From Athripsodes cinereus (lineage: Eukaryota > Arthropoda > Insecta > Trichoptera > Leptoceridae), in contig OX388311.1 of the NCBI GenBank assembly GCA_947579605.1, forward strand, positions 23,810,951 to 23,874,950: a stretch of DNA of 64,000 bases. Reading direction: 5' to 3'. The notes below the pieces were generated by a model. That model was not told the DNA's origin. It did no database searches and saw only the letters and a list, made by a program, of their open reading frames with translations. The position numbers were made by a program, and so were the translations under genes. Of the stretch, positions 23,427 to 33,674 are shown in pieces (within the stretch, counting starts at the first letter, position 1; the number at the start of each line of letters is the position of its first letter).

Positions 23427-23918
23427 ATTACTGTAGCAACTGTGATTTCACAGTTAGAAATTATGTTATCGTACAATCGAACACCTCTATAATTAGGCGG
23501 GTATAACACGTTTAAGTTTTGCATCAATCTTCTGTAAAAAATACAAGAACCAGTCATGTACTAATTGTGGATCGAGCGTGTAAACTCCATCTAATGTGTG
23601 GATTAGTGCGATTGAAATTGGCGCGACGATGTTTGCGTTATAAAAAACTATGTCCTTGTGCAAATGCAAAATCCTGTTTTAGAAATAGTTCTATTTATAA
23701 TGTTTTGTGTAATCTTTGACTTCATAATCATAATAAAACACTTATGATTTATTAAATAAATATATTTATAAATTGATAGGTGCTTGTTGGATTGTGTAAA
23801 TAAACCTATGTATGTACTCAGGTAATTGTTTGATCAAGCTGAAGTACTTATAATATGTACATAATACTTGATGTGCTGATTTCTTGATTATATTATTACA
23901 AGTAATGACATAAGTAAA

Positions 23919-26900
23919 ATGTCTTCCATTGGGATAATAACTGTGTTTTTGTGTTTTTCATTTGCGTGTAAGTTTATATATTAGGTATATTTAATGGCAT
24001 TGATTTTGTTGCCGCACAATGGACTTAAAGGATTTTTTTAACAATGTTTGTGTTGAATTATTATTATTTTAGGTGCTACAAGATTGTACAATGAAGTTTT
24101 AGTGCCAAATGCAAGAGAAAAACAAATTATTCAAAATGTCAAATTTGTTTTATACACAAGGTATGAAGATGTTTATACTTTTATAGATTAAGAAAGAAAT
24201 TTAGAAATAACAACTATTTGAATTTTTAATAACTCTAAGGTTTGTACATTCACAGAGTGAAAATTCATTATGATGATATTATACTTTAAATATAACACAG
24301 TTTACTTTTCACTTAGATTTATTCAAATCTCGAGCGCTTTCGTCAATGTTAATAAATTGACATTTTCAAGAGAACATTGACGAAAGCACTCGAGATTTGA
24401 AAAAATCTAAGTGAAAAGTAAACTGTTATATTTAAAGTATAATATCATTTGAATTTTTATAAGTTTTAGTTTTTATTTTTACATCTTTTTACATTACATT
24501 ACATTTTACATCTTAAATTCAACGATGAGGCTTGCCACCCATCCTGAATGTCTTGATTTTATATTGGCACGAAGAGGACAGTTTGCATGTTTCTTACGTG
24601 CAACTGATCTGCTGGCTACCCCACTTGTGGGATATGCCGTGATGGTATAGTAGTAGTAGTAGTTTTAGTGACATTTGTTTAAAGTAGGTTACATATTTAC
24701 ATTAGTTTTCTGGTGCAACGTTTCTTCTAGGGTAGGCAGAGTGGAAAAACGTCAAATAAATCATATACCTACTATCGTCATTTTTTCAAATTCGCAAATA
24801 TCTTTGAAAATATTATTGTTAATCGAATCAGATTGTTTTCTGACAATTACATCTCTTTGCATATTTATGGGATAAACAACTTCTCACCTAATTTTTTTTT
24901 TGTTGATATAGACTATTTTTACATATTGTATGTTATTGAATGTTTATTTGTTTTTTTTTTTGTGATACAGACGGAATTCTGGTTCCCCGGAATATCTGGC
25001 AACAGGAGATGATAATAGTCTGTTGTCGTCTTCATTCAATAGGAGCCTTCCAGTGAAAGTTATTATTCATGGTTTGCATGGTGGACTACACGACGATATC
25101 AACACTTTTCTAAGACCAAGTAAGAAATTTAGTTTAATAAAATTGACGCGAACAAAATTATTTGAGTTACGTGTTGAGTATTATGGGTGTCAGATGCCCG
25201 CCTCCCACTCCTAGAGGAAGTTAAATGTATAACCTTCTGAAAAAAAATCCAAAGATCTAACTTATGTAGTCCTGAAAAAATGAAAAATCAATGACTAATG
25301 CTAATTGAAGAATAGAGTCCCCCCCCAATCTTCATAAAAATCTTGAGTACGTCTTTGGTACCTATTTGCCTTCATTGAAGGTCATCTGAATATTAAACGA
25401 ATTTGTTAGGAGAGGACTATTTGAACAACTGCATGCATGTTATGAATAAACGGTTAATCATCTTCGTGTTGCATGAAATAAGTCATCATACTAGCACCTC
25501 GTTGTCTTAATCGTTTTATGACATTTTTTATCTTCTATTTTTTCAGCATTATTACAGGCATTGGATACAAATGTTTTGTCCGTGGATTGGAGTATCCCTG
25601 GAGGTGATGACGCTTCTCTGGTTGTTCCCAGAGTTCCTCACGTCGCCAGATTGGTAGCAAAGTTCTTGAGTTGGCTAAATATGCACATCCAAGCCCCTTC
25701 TCCTAGTGTACATCTTATTGGTTTTAGTCTTGGTGGTCATATGGTTGGAATGGTAGCTCGCCATAGCAATTTTACGGTGGAGTTTATAACATGTAAGTAC
25801 CTGAATTATTTTTTACTTTTCACCATTTCTTCAATCTGTTTAGTATTATTTACATTTTTACCACGATTTTTCTCAGATAGTTCGACATACTATAGGTACT
25901 TTAAGCCTTTCCAGACCCCCTAGACAAACCGCACTTGGTGGTCGACTACAAACGAACTTTTCGACAATAACCGCAACAATAACGCATAATTATACGGTAC
26001 ATAGTAGGTAGATTGTCGAAAAGTTCGTCAGTAGTCGATCGCCAAGTGCGGTTTGTCTAGGTACCCAGGTTCCGTAAGGAACAGTCTAACTCAAATTTTT
26101 AAGAAAACATACCATAGTAAATACCTATTGTTTTTCAATAATTTTAGATTATTCAAGGATCAATCTACCTACATGACGTGAAAATTTAGAAAGTCTAACT
26201 TTGTACCTAATTACACGAGTATTCAAGTAATCAGTAATAGAGGTTTAAATATATCTTGGTTCCGTACGCGTATGGGACAGAATTCGTCACTATCTTGTGA
26301 TGCGAATTCCAAAAATATAAATATCATTCTAGTGTGATGGTAATTAATAATAGTAATTTATTTATTTATTTTATTCTTCTCTGTATTTTATTGATATTTA
26401 AAATCAACACAAAGTATCATAAAAATAGGTATCAGTTACACAATTCAATGTAGGTACAGGGAGCGAGTTTAGTTAGAATGCAATGTCTTTCAACTAACCC
26501 AGTTACATCAACTTTCAAAAACATCCATGGATTCAGAATGGGACGCATATTGGCCCCGTAGGGATGATCTGAAAGTACATAATATATATTCATTTGTTAA
26601 ACTTTAAAACCTACCTATTTCATTTTCAGTCTCAAAAACTACTCGTATGTGTGGGAAAGAGTTAATTACATGTAATCTATATTAATTACATGTAATAGAG
26701 TTAATTACATGTAATATAGAATGGAATATTTTACATTGAATTCAATCAAAACGAACGAGTTATTGAGGGCTTAAAGAGAAATTTATTAATTTATTTTTAC
26801 ATTTGAAAGTTATATATTTATTACGTAAATACGTCAAACCGCATACACCATGACTGTGAGGAACATAAGTGGGGAATCCCAGGAAAGTAAGATGTTGAGA

Positions 26901-29261
26901 ATATGAATGTTGCAGTATATTATTTGGATGTTCTTATTTTTTATTTATTTGTTTTACACAACAAACGGCTGCATCAGCCTTTTCAAATAATACAATGAAA
27001 ACAAAACAATCATGTAAAATAAAGCATTCCAGATAAAGAAAACAATAAAAAAATATAAATAACATACCTAATATTAAATTAAATTCAAATAGGTAACAAA
27101 TAAACATACGTACGTACAAGGTGCAAATCAATTTAATTCAAATAAATATACATAAATACTAATACCAATAATATGATAGACAGAAAAATATATATTCATG
27201 AAATAAAATTGGAGGATATAACTTTATGTTTACATTTTTTTTAATTTTTTTTTTAAGATATATCTGGGTTTTGTTTGTTATAAACCCAAATACAACCTTA
27301 TACACCTTTCACAGTAAGCTACTAAAAGCTTGTGTCGTGAAAGGGTTGTTTGCCGGCACCCCTTGTTCACGAGGCCGAGACTCTACCTCCAGGCTACCGA
27401 CGAACTCAATGTAGTTTTAGAAGACAACTGGTGTAAAAATATTATTATTATGCAAAAGTATACAGCCGGTAGAAGTGTATAGAAGTAGGTTATAATGTGT
27501 TATAATTATAATAACATAATTATAAATAGTTATTTTATTTAAATAACACTTATGTTATTTAGGTCATCCTTGTTTTTCAAAATGTAAATTTTAAACTCCA
27601 TCGACTTTAACAATTTTAATCGACTTTAACGATTTTAATCCCGTGGAGCACCCGGTAAAGAATTGGTCTCCCACTCTTCTGCGTAAGTTTTCGAGTGTCC
27701 TGTAAAAGGCAGGTGTTCGAAAAAATTAAGACATTATACATCTTAAATTCAGCGATGAGGTTTGCCACCCATCCTGAATGTCTTGATTTTATATTGGCAC
27801 GAAGAGGACAGTTTGCATGTTTCTTACATGCAGCTGATCTGCTGGCTACCCCACTTGTGGGATATGCCGTGATGGTATAGTAGTAGTAGTAGTAGTAGAC
27901 TTTAACATTTTTCATTGGTGTGACGAAAACTAGACAATTTTGAATATTTTCTTTTTTTACTCATACTTTTATTCTAATTCATTTTACACACAAAATGTTC
28001 AGTTAAAAGTTGTAGAGCTCTCAGTTACGTATTACTTTGTACAAGTCATTTCTCAGTAGAACTTTTATAATTATAATGCGTTACGCAGCAACAATGATGT
28101 TTTTTTTTTCATTTTTCAGTTTACATAATATGTATATGTACAAAAATTTATGAAAATCAAATTCCATGCTTACAACATAGATTTATGTTTAAATTGTCCC
28201 GTACTGAAACATAATTTCACAATAATGTTTATTTTAACTAAAAATGAACTTATGATGATAAAATAATTATGGTATATAGCCATCTTTTGTAAATTATAAA
28301 TGCTGTATAATTTTTAAGATTTGTTGATAATCTAACGAATCTAACCTATTCAGTTCAACGGATTCTATACACATTTAATTCTATTCGAAGACTTCTAAGG
28401 CTTTCTATTAATTCTATCCTATTTCAATTACAGCTTTAGATCCCGCTAATGTCAAATGGGATACTGAAGAAGGTATTCGTCCTTCTGATGCCAAATATGT
28501 TGAAGCAATACACACAAATGGTGAATCCCTCGGCTACCTGCAGCCTGTTGGTCAAGCTGATTTCTATCCCAACAAGGGGAGTACCATGACAGGGTGTAAC
28601 CAGAATGACATTGGGTGTAATCATATTAGAGCTGTGTACTATTATGTGGACTCGATAGATCATAAAGGATTTAAGGCAATTAGATGCAACAGTCTAGATG
28701 AATTGCTTAATGATCATTGTGGCAACACTGGACAGTCTTATATGGGAGGGGCTTACCCGAAAAATGCGTAAGTTATTTTGATAAACTTTCTTCCAACAAT
28801 AAGAGTAGACAATGCTGATTTTTTAACATAAATAGTTTAAAAAAAATCACTTATACTATTTAAATGTTAATTTATAGGTATTTTTTATATTTCTCGTATT
28901 CTGATTATCCGTGCACTGAGAAAAATACTCAAAACGAATCATTGGTACGGTACTATCAGATTAGGACCAGAGATCGTACAAACGATTCATTGGTATAAAT
29001 CTATAATATTAACTCTTCGCAAACAAATCATTGGTAAATTTACCAACAACTTGTTTGCGAAGAGTTAATATTATGGATTCGTACTAATGAATCGTTTGTA
29101 CGATCTCTGGTCCTAATCTGATAGTATGTACCAATGATTCGTTGTGAAATTTCGTTAGTATTTTTCTCAGTGTGTTTAATTTTATATATTTTTTTTAAAA
29201 TTTCAGGTCTGGTGTATACTACTTGGAGACAAATGCGGAGAGACCTTACTATAAAGGATAA
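23919..29261 (+). CDS. Secreted lipase/phospholipase A1-like, copy A (6 exons)
   Basis: Exons 23919-23967, 24073-24160, 24971-25119, 25547-25792, 28434-28767 and 29207-29261 join in phase to 306 codons plus TAA, all introns GT-AG. Residues 1-16 are a signal peptide (MSSIGIITVFLCFSFA). The fold is an alpha/beta hydrolase of the pancreatic-lipase family: oxyanion segment HGLHGG in exon 3, nucleophile elbow GFSLGGH in exon 4 (Ser156), SLDPA in exon 5 (Asp180) and CNHIRA (His241). The Ser-Asp spacing of 24 matches pancreatic lipase. The lid between two Cys residues (GCNQNDIGC) is only six residues long, which suggests phospholipase A1-like specificity (inference). AATAAA follows ten bases after the stop (29271). 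The full triad implies an active secreted enzyme. Copy B at 46322-51942 differs at three coding bases that I noticed, one of them T to I in exon 4. Confidence 0.88.
24271..24448. repeat. Hairpin MITE in lipase intron 2, copy A
   Basis: Left arm (TTTACTTTTCACTTAGATTT and CAAATCTCGAGCGCTTTCGT) and right arm are reverse complements over about 75-85 bp, with a short loop holding ATTGACATTTTCAAGAG. The same hairpin lies in copy B at about 46675-47905, where a 1-kb element interrupts its right arm. Confidence 0.7.
24471..24660 (+). mobile_element. LINE-tailed SINE, 5'-truncated, copy A only
   Basis: It contains GCTTGCCACCCATCCTGAAT and GGGATATGCCGTGATGGTAT and ends in a (TAG)n tail. A 9-bp direct repeat agttttagt flanks it (24462-24470 and 24661-24669). 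Copy B has a single agttttagt and no insert (about 47918), so this is a clean empty/filled site pair. Confidence 0.9.
25923..26057. mobile_element. Mariner-like foldback MITE in lipase intron 4, copy A
   Basis: A 135-bp hairpin starts GACAAACCGCACTTGG and ends CCAAGTGCGGTTTGTC, with TA on both sides (25921-25922 and 26058-26059). Inner arms CGAACTTTTCGACAAT and ATTGTCGAAAAGTTCG also pair. It is present in both copies (B: 49175-49309), so it predates their split. Confidence 0.8.
27234..27407 (-). mobile_element. tRNA-derived SINE in lipase intron 4, copy A
   Basis: A minus-strand copy of the tRNA SINE family with GAGTTCGTCGGTAGCCTGGA at its head and an A-rich tail near 27234. It has lost about 20 bp around the B box (ggggtgccggcaaac directly follows the A-box region). 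It shares the deletion with the copy at 50452-50624. Confidence 0.75.
27613..27897 (+). mobile_element. LINE-tailed SINE, full length, copy A only
   Basis: A full-length member (head GTGGAGCACCCGGTAAAGAA, tail GTGATGGTATAG plus (TAG)n) is flanked by a 10-bp direct repeat gactttaaca (27603-27612 and 27898-27907). Copy B has one copy of that decamer and no insert (about 50819). About 30 bp at the 5' end carries an additional cgactttaac copy, perhaps from template jumping. Confidence 0.9.
28914..29172. mobile_element. Hairpin MITE in lipase intron 5, copy A only
   Basis: A 259-bp near-palindrome starts CACTGAGAAAAATACT and ends AGTATTTTTCTCAGTG. The arms pair for over 100 bp through GGACCAGAGATCGTACAAAC and AACTCTTCGCAAACAA. 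A TG dinucleotide is on both sides. It is missing from copy B intron 5 (about 51852). Confidence 0.8.
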
Positions 29262-31162
29262 TATATAAGAAATAAATAAAATATTCTCATATATACGAAT
29301 GTACCTACTCGTGCGCACATTTATTTGTAAAAAAATGTGATGAAAAAATGATATCATTTTTACTCATGAAATTATATGTTGAAATAAAAATAAAAATTTA
29401 AATACATATGATTCATTTTGAATATATTTTATAATTTTTATAGTGGTATCCATATTGTGACGACATTTGAGTATTTTTATTATTTGTATATTGATCATGT
29501 TTATTTAGTGTTTGAAGAATTATAATAAAGTTCTATCACCATTAAAATAAAATACATCAAAAAATGATATTATAAAAAATAGAGTACAATAAAATTATGG
29601 ACGACTATTGAATGAATTTTAAAAGCCTACAAATATATTGTATATGCATGTATACACTCGGAGTATTTTATGCATTGTTTAAAAATTCTATCGTGCTTTT
29701 TAATTTAACACCTCCATCATGGGTGACATCAACAGGATAATGTTTATTGGAATTTTATTGTTCAGATAGATACATAAATATTGGTAAGTATTAAAATATT
29801 ATTAAGGGGGTTAATATCCATTAAAATTTCGTCTCCTAGTCCATATGCTGGGGAACAAATAGGTCAATTTGTCTGTTAACCCAACTAAATGACACTTTGA
29901 TGTAGTCAGTTGAATAAGTGCCGAATGCTATGGTACCTACACATCTACTACGTACTTACATATATGCACCCTCCCACCTAGATAACTTGTAATGTTATGG
30001 TGCTACATACACTGGCTTTCCTATGTGTGTATCATATATAAGGGAGTATATTGCAATGGGTGCAAGCTGACTCAGTTGAATAAAATATACCAAATATTAG
30101 AAACTTAAAGTTTTATCATTTAAAAAGTGCGCATGTAGACAGGCATTATACCATAAACAAAGAAAATACTTTGTAGATATTGCAACTTCAAAGTAATAAC
30201 AAACATTTTAAATTTTAATTAAATATAAAATAAAAATATTGTTAAACACTGTTTTATTTCCATTAGGTTAGATATTAATACCTAACGTTTTCACCTATGC
30301 TTGTAGGAGTTCTCAGGGGAAAAAAGTGTTCAATATTTTAATATTTTTATTTTAAATTTAATTAAAATTAAGAATGGATTTCCACAGTATAAACACAACA
30401 ACTTTTGAATTACTAAAGATTTTTAACATTAAAATTCATAATTTCTAGTGAAGTATCCATGTATGTTTACTATACTCATGACGTGTCCCTAGTGGAGTAG
30501 GCAGAGAGAATGGAATGCCAAATATGTCTATCTTTATATATATAATTTCTTCATGTGCTTGTATTCCTTGTTTTTTTTTTGTATTAAAATATTTCATACC
30601 TACGCTTCCACTTGTGCGTGATTCATTTATAGACAGAAAATTGTTTCAATCAATTGTTGAATTTGTTGAATTTGAACTTCATTTGTTGAATATTTGTATT
30701 TTTTTTTGTTAGTTTGACTGATTTTTCCGTTTCATTTGTTGAGTCAGTTCAAATTTCCCGGCACATGTCGCGCCGGCGTCTATCTATGAGCGTAGCGGCG
30801 CTATGTTTATACACCCTCAGCGTTCCATCCCTCTCTTCCTTATTATTACTGTTTCTATGCTAAACTCAGTGGATAACTAGTCGTTGTGAGGGGAGGGTGT
30901 GATTAATTTCGTTTACACTGTTTTGGAAAAGACGAAAGAGTTATAAAATTACGAAAGTTTTCGGCGGGAAATATTTAGAATGAAATTGTCGTGAAGAATG
31001 AAAAAGTGATTTATCATTTTGAAATATACATTATAATTCAATACACGTTTTGATATTCATATATTTTTAGTTACGTTTTCATCTATTTTGATTGCTTTTA
31101 TTTGTTTTTATTTATAAACTATTATTCCATTTTGCCTTTGGCTGTAAAATGTGTAATGCTAT
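29262..31162. other. Lipase-to-derailed spacer, copy A
   Basis: No further coding exon is supported. At about 30480-30512 a short stretch (GACGTGTCCCTAGTGGAGTAGG) resembles in reverse the 3' end of the LINE found at 31174-31919. The interval 30755-30910 is distinctly less AT-rich (CGCGCCGGCGTCTATCTATG, GTGAGGGGAGGGTGTG) and may be a promoter or 5' non-coding exon of the derailed-like gene. Confidence 0.4.
30755..30910 (+). promoter_or_regulatory. Possible promoter/5' UTR of derailed-like gene, copy A
   Basis: A GC-richer island in AT-rich DNA about 2.4 kb upstream of the derailed-like exon 1, with GCGCCGGCGTC, GCGTAGCGGCGC and pyrimidine-rich CATCCCTCTCTTCC. It is conserved in copy B at about 53415-53565. 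It is placed where a promoter or leader exon would be expected, but no direct evidence of transcription exists in the sequence. Confidence 0.3.
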
Positions 31163-31173
31163 GTACCTATATA

Positions 31174-31919
31174 GTTCTTGTTTATGAAAGAGAGAATGAA
31201 AAAACGATTTGCGAGATTAAAGTTGGTGACGAATGTTTGGAGCAAGTAAGTGAGTATGTATATTTGGGAAGTATGTTTACGAGGGATGGAAGATGCGATG
31301 GGGACATTGAAAGAAGGAAAGTGGCCGGTGCTAGAGTAAACGGTGCACTTCGACCCATTGTCAGCAATGACAATGTGTCGAACATGGCTAAAATGCTGGT
31401 GCACAATACCATTCTGGTACCGTCACTTACGTATGCAAGCGAGACATGGACGTGGTTGAAGAAGGACGAAAGTGGAGTAAATGCAGTAGAGATGCGATCG
31501 TTGAGAAGAATGGTTGGTAAAACGCTGCGTGATAGAGTGAAGAATGAGGATATTAGAAGAATGAGCGGATGCAAGAAGACTGTTGTGGACAGAATGCGCG
31601 TGAATAAACTACGGTGGTTTGGGCATGTTGAACGAATGAACGAGGTAAGAATGACAAAGAGGATATACTTATCTGAAAGAAAGGGTGTGAGGAAACGCGG
31701 GCGTCCGAGAACCACGTGGCTTGATCACGTGGATCAAATTCTCAAGGACGGCCGCGTGTTGAGTAAGAGGAACCGACGTGCGTGTATGAGGAACTGTATG
31801 AATGTGGAGGAAGCGAAGGAAGTGTGTAAAGATAGATCTGTTTGGCGTTCCGTTCTCTCTGCCTACCCCACTTGGGACATGGCGTGAGGGTATAGTATAG
31901 TATAGTATAGTATAGTATA
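31174..31919 (+). mobile_element. 5'-truncated LINE, copy A only, 11-bp TSD
   Basis: The insert carries an open C-terminal LINE reading frame to a stop at 31885-31887 (YLGSMFTRDGRCDGDIERR, PSLTYASETW, LRWFGHVERM, RKRGRPRTTWLDHV blocks), then a (TATAG)n tail. A perfect 11-bp duplication gtacctatata lies at 31163-31173 and 31920-31930. Copy B shows the empty site (about 53819-53829). The frame has no stops, so the insertion is young. The RT active site is missing, so the copy is immobile. Confidence 0.92.
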
Positions 31920-32744
31920 GTACCTATATAATTATGTAATGTTTCATGTTAACACAAATTAAGGAACATGTTATACGATCAAAATTTAATCTTAATTTAA
32001 AATTTACTCAAAATTTATTTACTCTTGACTTGAATTGCCTTATTATTCAGAAATATTTTTATCGTCAGATAGATATTCTTATTTATTACATTGTTCTCTA
32101 ATATAAAATAAAATATAACCTCAATTTATGCAAAATAAATTATACGGCTCTGTAGGACATATTTTATTTGGTGATTTTTTAAAATAGTTTATACCTACTA
32201 TGACTGGCAGTGTGCACTCGAAATAAAATTAATAATTGCTAAGCATTTGCTGAACCTGATTCGTATCAAATTTATAATTAGTTGTAACGATGCATCGAAT
32301 GAAGAATTATTCGAATATATCATCGAATATACAATTATTTACTACCCCGTCTTTATATTAAATTTATTTTGTTGGAAAACACCGCATTATTTTAATACAT
32401 AAATCATTATGAAAAATTAGTTCCATATTAGCCTAAATCACTCGCAAACGAGTGGATAGTCTTGAGAAGAATGAAATAGAAAATGTAATTGTAACGCGGT
32501 AGTTCCACTGGCTTCCGCTATCACTAGTGACTAGTGAGTGATAGACAAAGATTATTAAATTTGCGATTTTGATTGTGTTTATCTATGAACGTCATAATTC
32601 ACTCAATTGCGGGTGCATTGCCGTAAAATGAAATAAGAAGAAGAATCTATGAATATAATTAAATATAATTATATTTAGTCAAAATTGGGTAAATTATAAA
32701 ATGTTGCACAATTTAAAATCAGTTTTAGCTTATAACGTGGACTT

Positions 32745-32945
32745 CCGTCAAAGTATGGTCTCCCACTCTTTTCTATATGAGTGTACCTAATATAAAACGT
32801 AGGTATTTGTAAATGAATAAGATTAATTTAAACTTTTAAATTCAATCATGAGGTGGGCTACCCATCCTGGGTATCTTTAATATGTAACGGAGAGGATGAT
32901 TTGTGTATTGATTATGTGCAGATAGTTCACTTGTTAGAGAAAAAG
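32745..32945 (+). mobile_element. Diverged LINE-tailed SINE, copy A
   Basis: CAAAGTATGGTCTCCCACTC, then AAATTCAATCATGAGGTGGG and CTACCCATCCTGGGTATCTT, then AACGGAGAGGATGATTTGTG follow the order of the SINE family. The tail is eroded. The same old copy is present in copy B (about 54622-54815). Confidence 0.5.
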
Positions 32946-33092
32946 ATAAATAAAATATCTGGCATTTAAATTATCACTTTTTATTTATATATTTCATAAA
33001 TTATTTCAATACAATTAATAGCCACAAGGCAAGATTTCAGCATACCATTTTTAAGTTTGCTTAAATTTTATGAGCAGTATTGAGTCATATTT

Positions 33093-33095
33093 TAT

Positions 33096-33162
<67 letters not shown>
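33093..33162. repeat. (TA)n microsatellite, copy A
   Basis: About 30 TA units. The equivalent place in copy B (54971-54990) has about 10. Such a length difference is normal between alleles. Confidence 0.95.
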
Positions 33163-33167
<5 letters not shown>

Positions 33168-33291
33168 ATTTCTTAGTTCTCATTTAAAGTAAATAATATT
33201 TCTTATAGTGAAATTAGGATGTAGGATATAAGTAACGTGTGGTTGTAACAATTCTGTTCCGTTGGCACCGAGTTGAAAGTTTCTATAGAAA

Positions 33292-33397
33292 ATGTTTCTG
33301 CGAAATGTGTTCTTCATAATTTCTTGTATATGGATGAGGATCGCCAGTGGCCATCTGAATGTCTTCATAAGTCAACCGGAAGTTAAGAAATTATTAG
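33292..33397 (+). CDS. Derailed/RYK-like receptor exon 1, copy A (stranded)
   Basis: ATG at 33292 opens 35 codons plus one base, ending at a gtaag donor (33398). It encodes a signal peptide (MFLRNVFFIISCIWMRIAS) followed by HLNVFISQPEVKKLLG, the start of a WIF domain. It differs from the copy B exon (55121-55226) by one silent base (ggccat/ggccac). Downstream it meets the N gap and the LTR element, so in this arrangement it has no exon 2 of its own within reach. It is either an unlinked allelic copy or a broken duplicate. Confidence 0.75.
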
Positions 33398-33462
33398 GTA
33401 AGAATAAAATATTGCCTATACTCTTTTACGTTCTGCAACCATTCGTATTCTGTTGCTAGATT

Positions 33463-33662
33463 NNNNNNNNNNNNNNNNNNNNNNNNNNNNNNNNNNNNNN
33501 NNNNNNNNNNNNNNNNNNNNNNNNNNNNNNNNNNNNNNNNNNNNNNNNNNNNNNNNNNNNNNNNNNNNNNNNNNNNNNNNNNNNNNNNNNNNNNNNNNNN
33601 NNNNNNNNNNNNNNNNNNNNNNNNNNNNNNNNNNNNNNNNNNNNNNNNNNNNNNNNNNNNNN
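33463..33662. other. Assembly gap, exactly 200 N
   Basis: A run of exactly 200 unknown bases. The round size suggests a placeholder of unknown real length. It sits where copy A stops matching copy B, with only 12 bases (taatatggatat) between it and the LTR element. ORFs across it are meaningless. Confidence 0.99.
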
Positions 33663-33674
33663 TAATATGGATAT

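Larger units (their letters stand above)
23025..33462. repeat. Segment copy A of 10-kb near-identical duplication
   Basis: From cattccaaatc (23027) to ...gttgctagatt, where it runs into 200 N, this segment matches 45409-55291 (copy B) almost base for base. It holds the lipase gene and derailed-like exon 1. A-only insertions: tRNA SINE 23229-23426, SINE 24471-24660, SINE 27613-27897, hairpin MITE 28914-29172, LINE 31174-31919. B-only insertions: 45541-45755 and 46839-47885. Single-base differences are few. See the findings for the haplotype interpretation. Confidence 0.95.

Noticed and set aside
23519..23719. 66-codon plus ORF upstream of the lipase
   Set aside because: The matching place in copy B has a 6-bp insertion and other changes, there is no signal peptide or domain, and the real gene starts at 23919.
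31159..31715. Minus-strand ORFs of 81 and 177 codons
   Set aside because: Antisense to the LINE reading frame 31174-31887.
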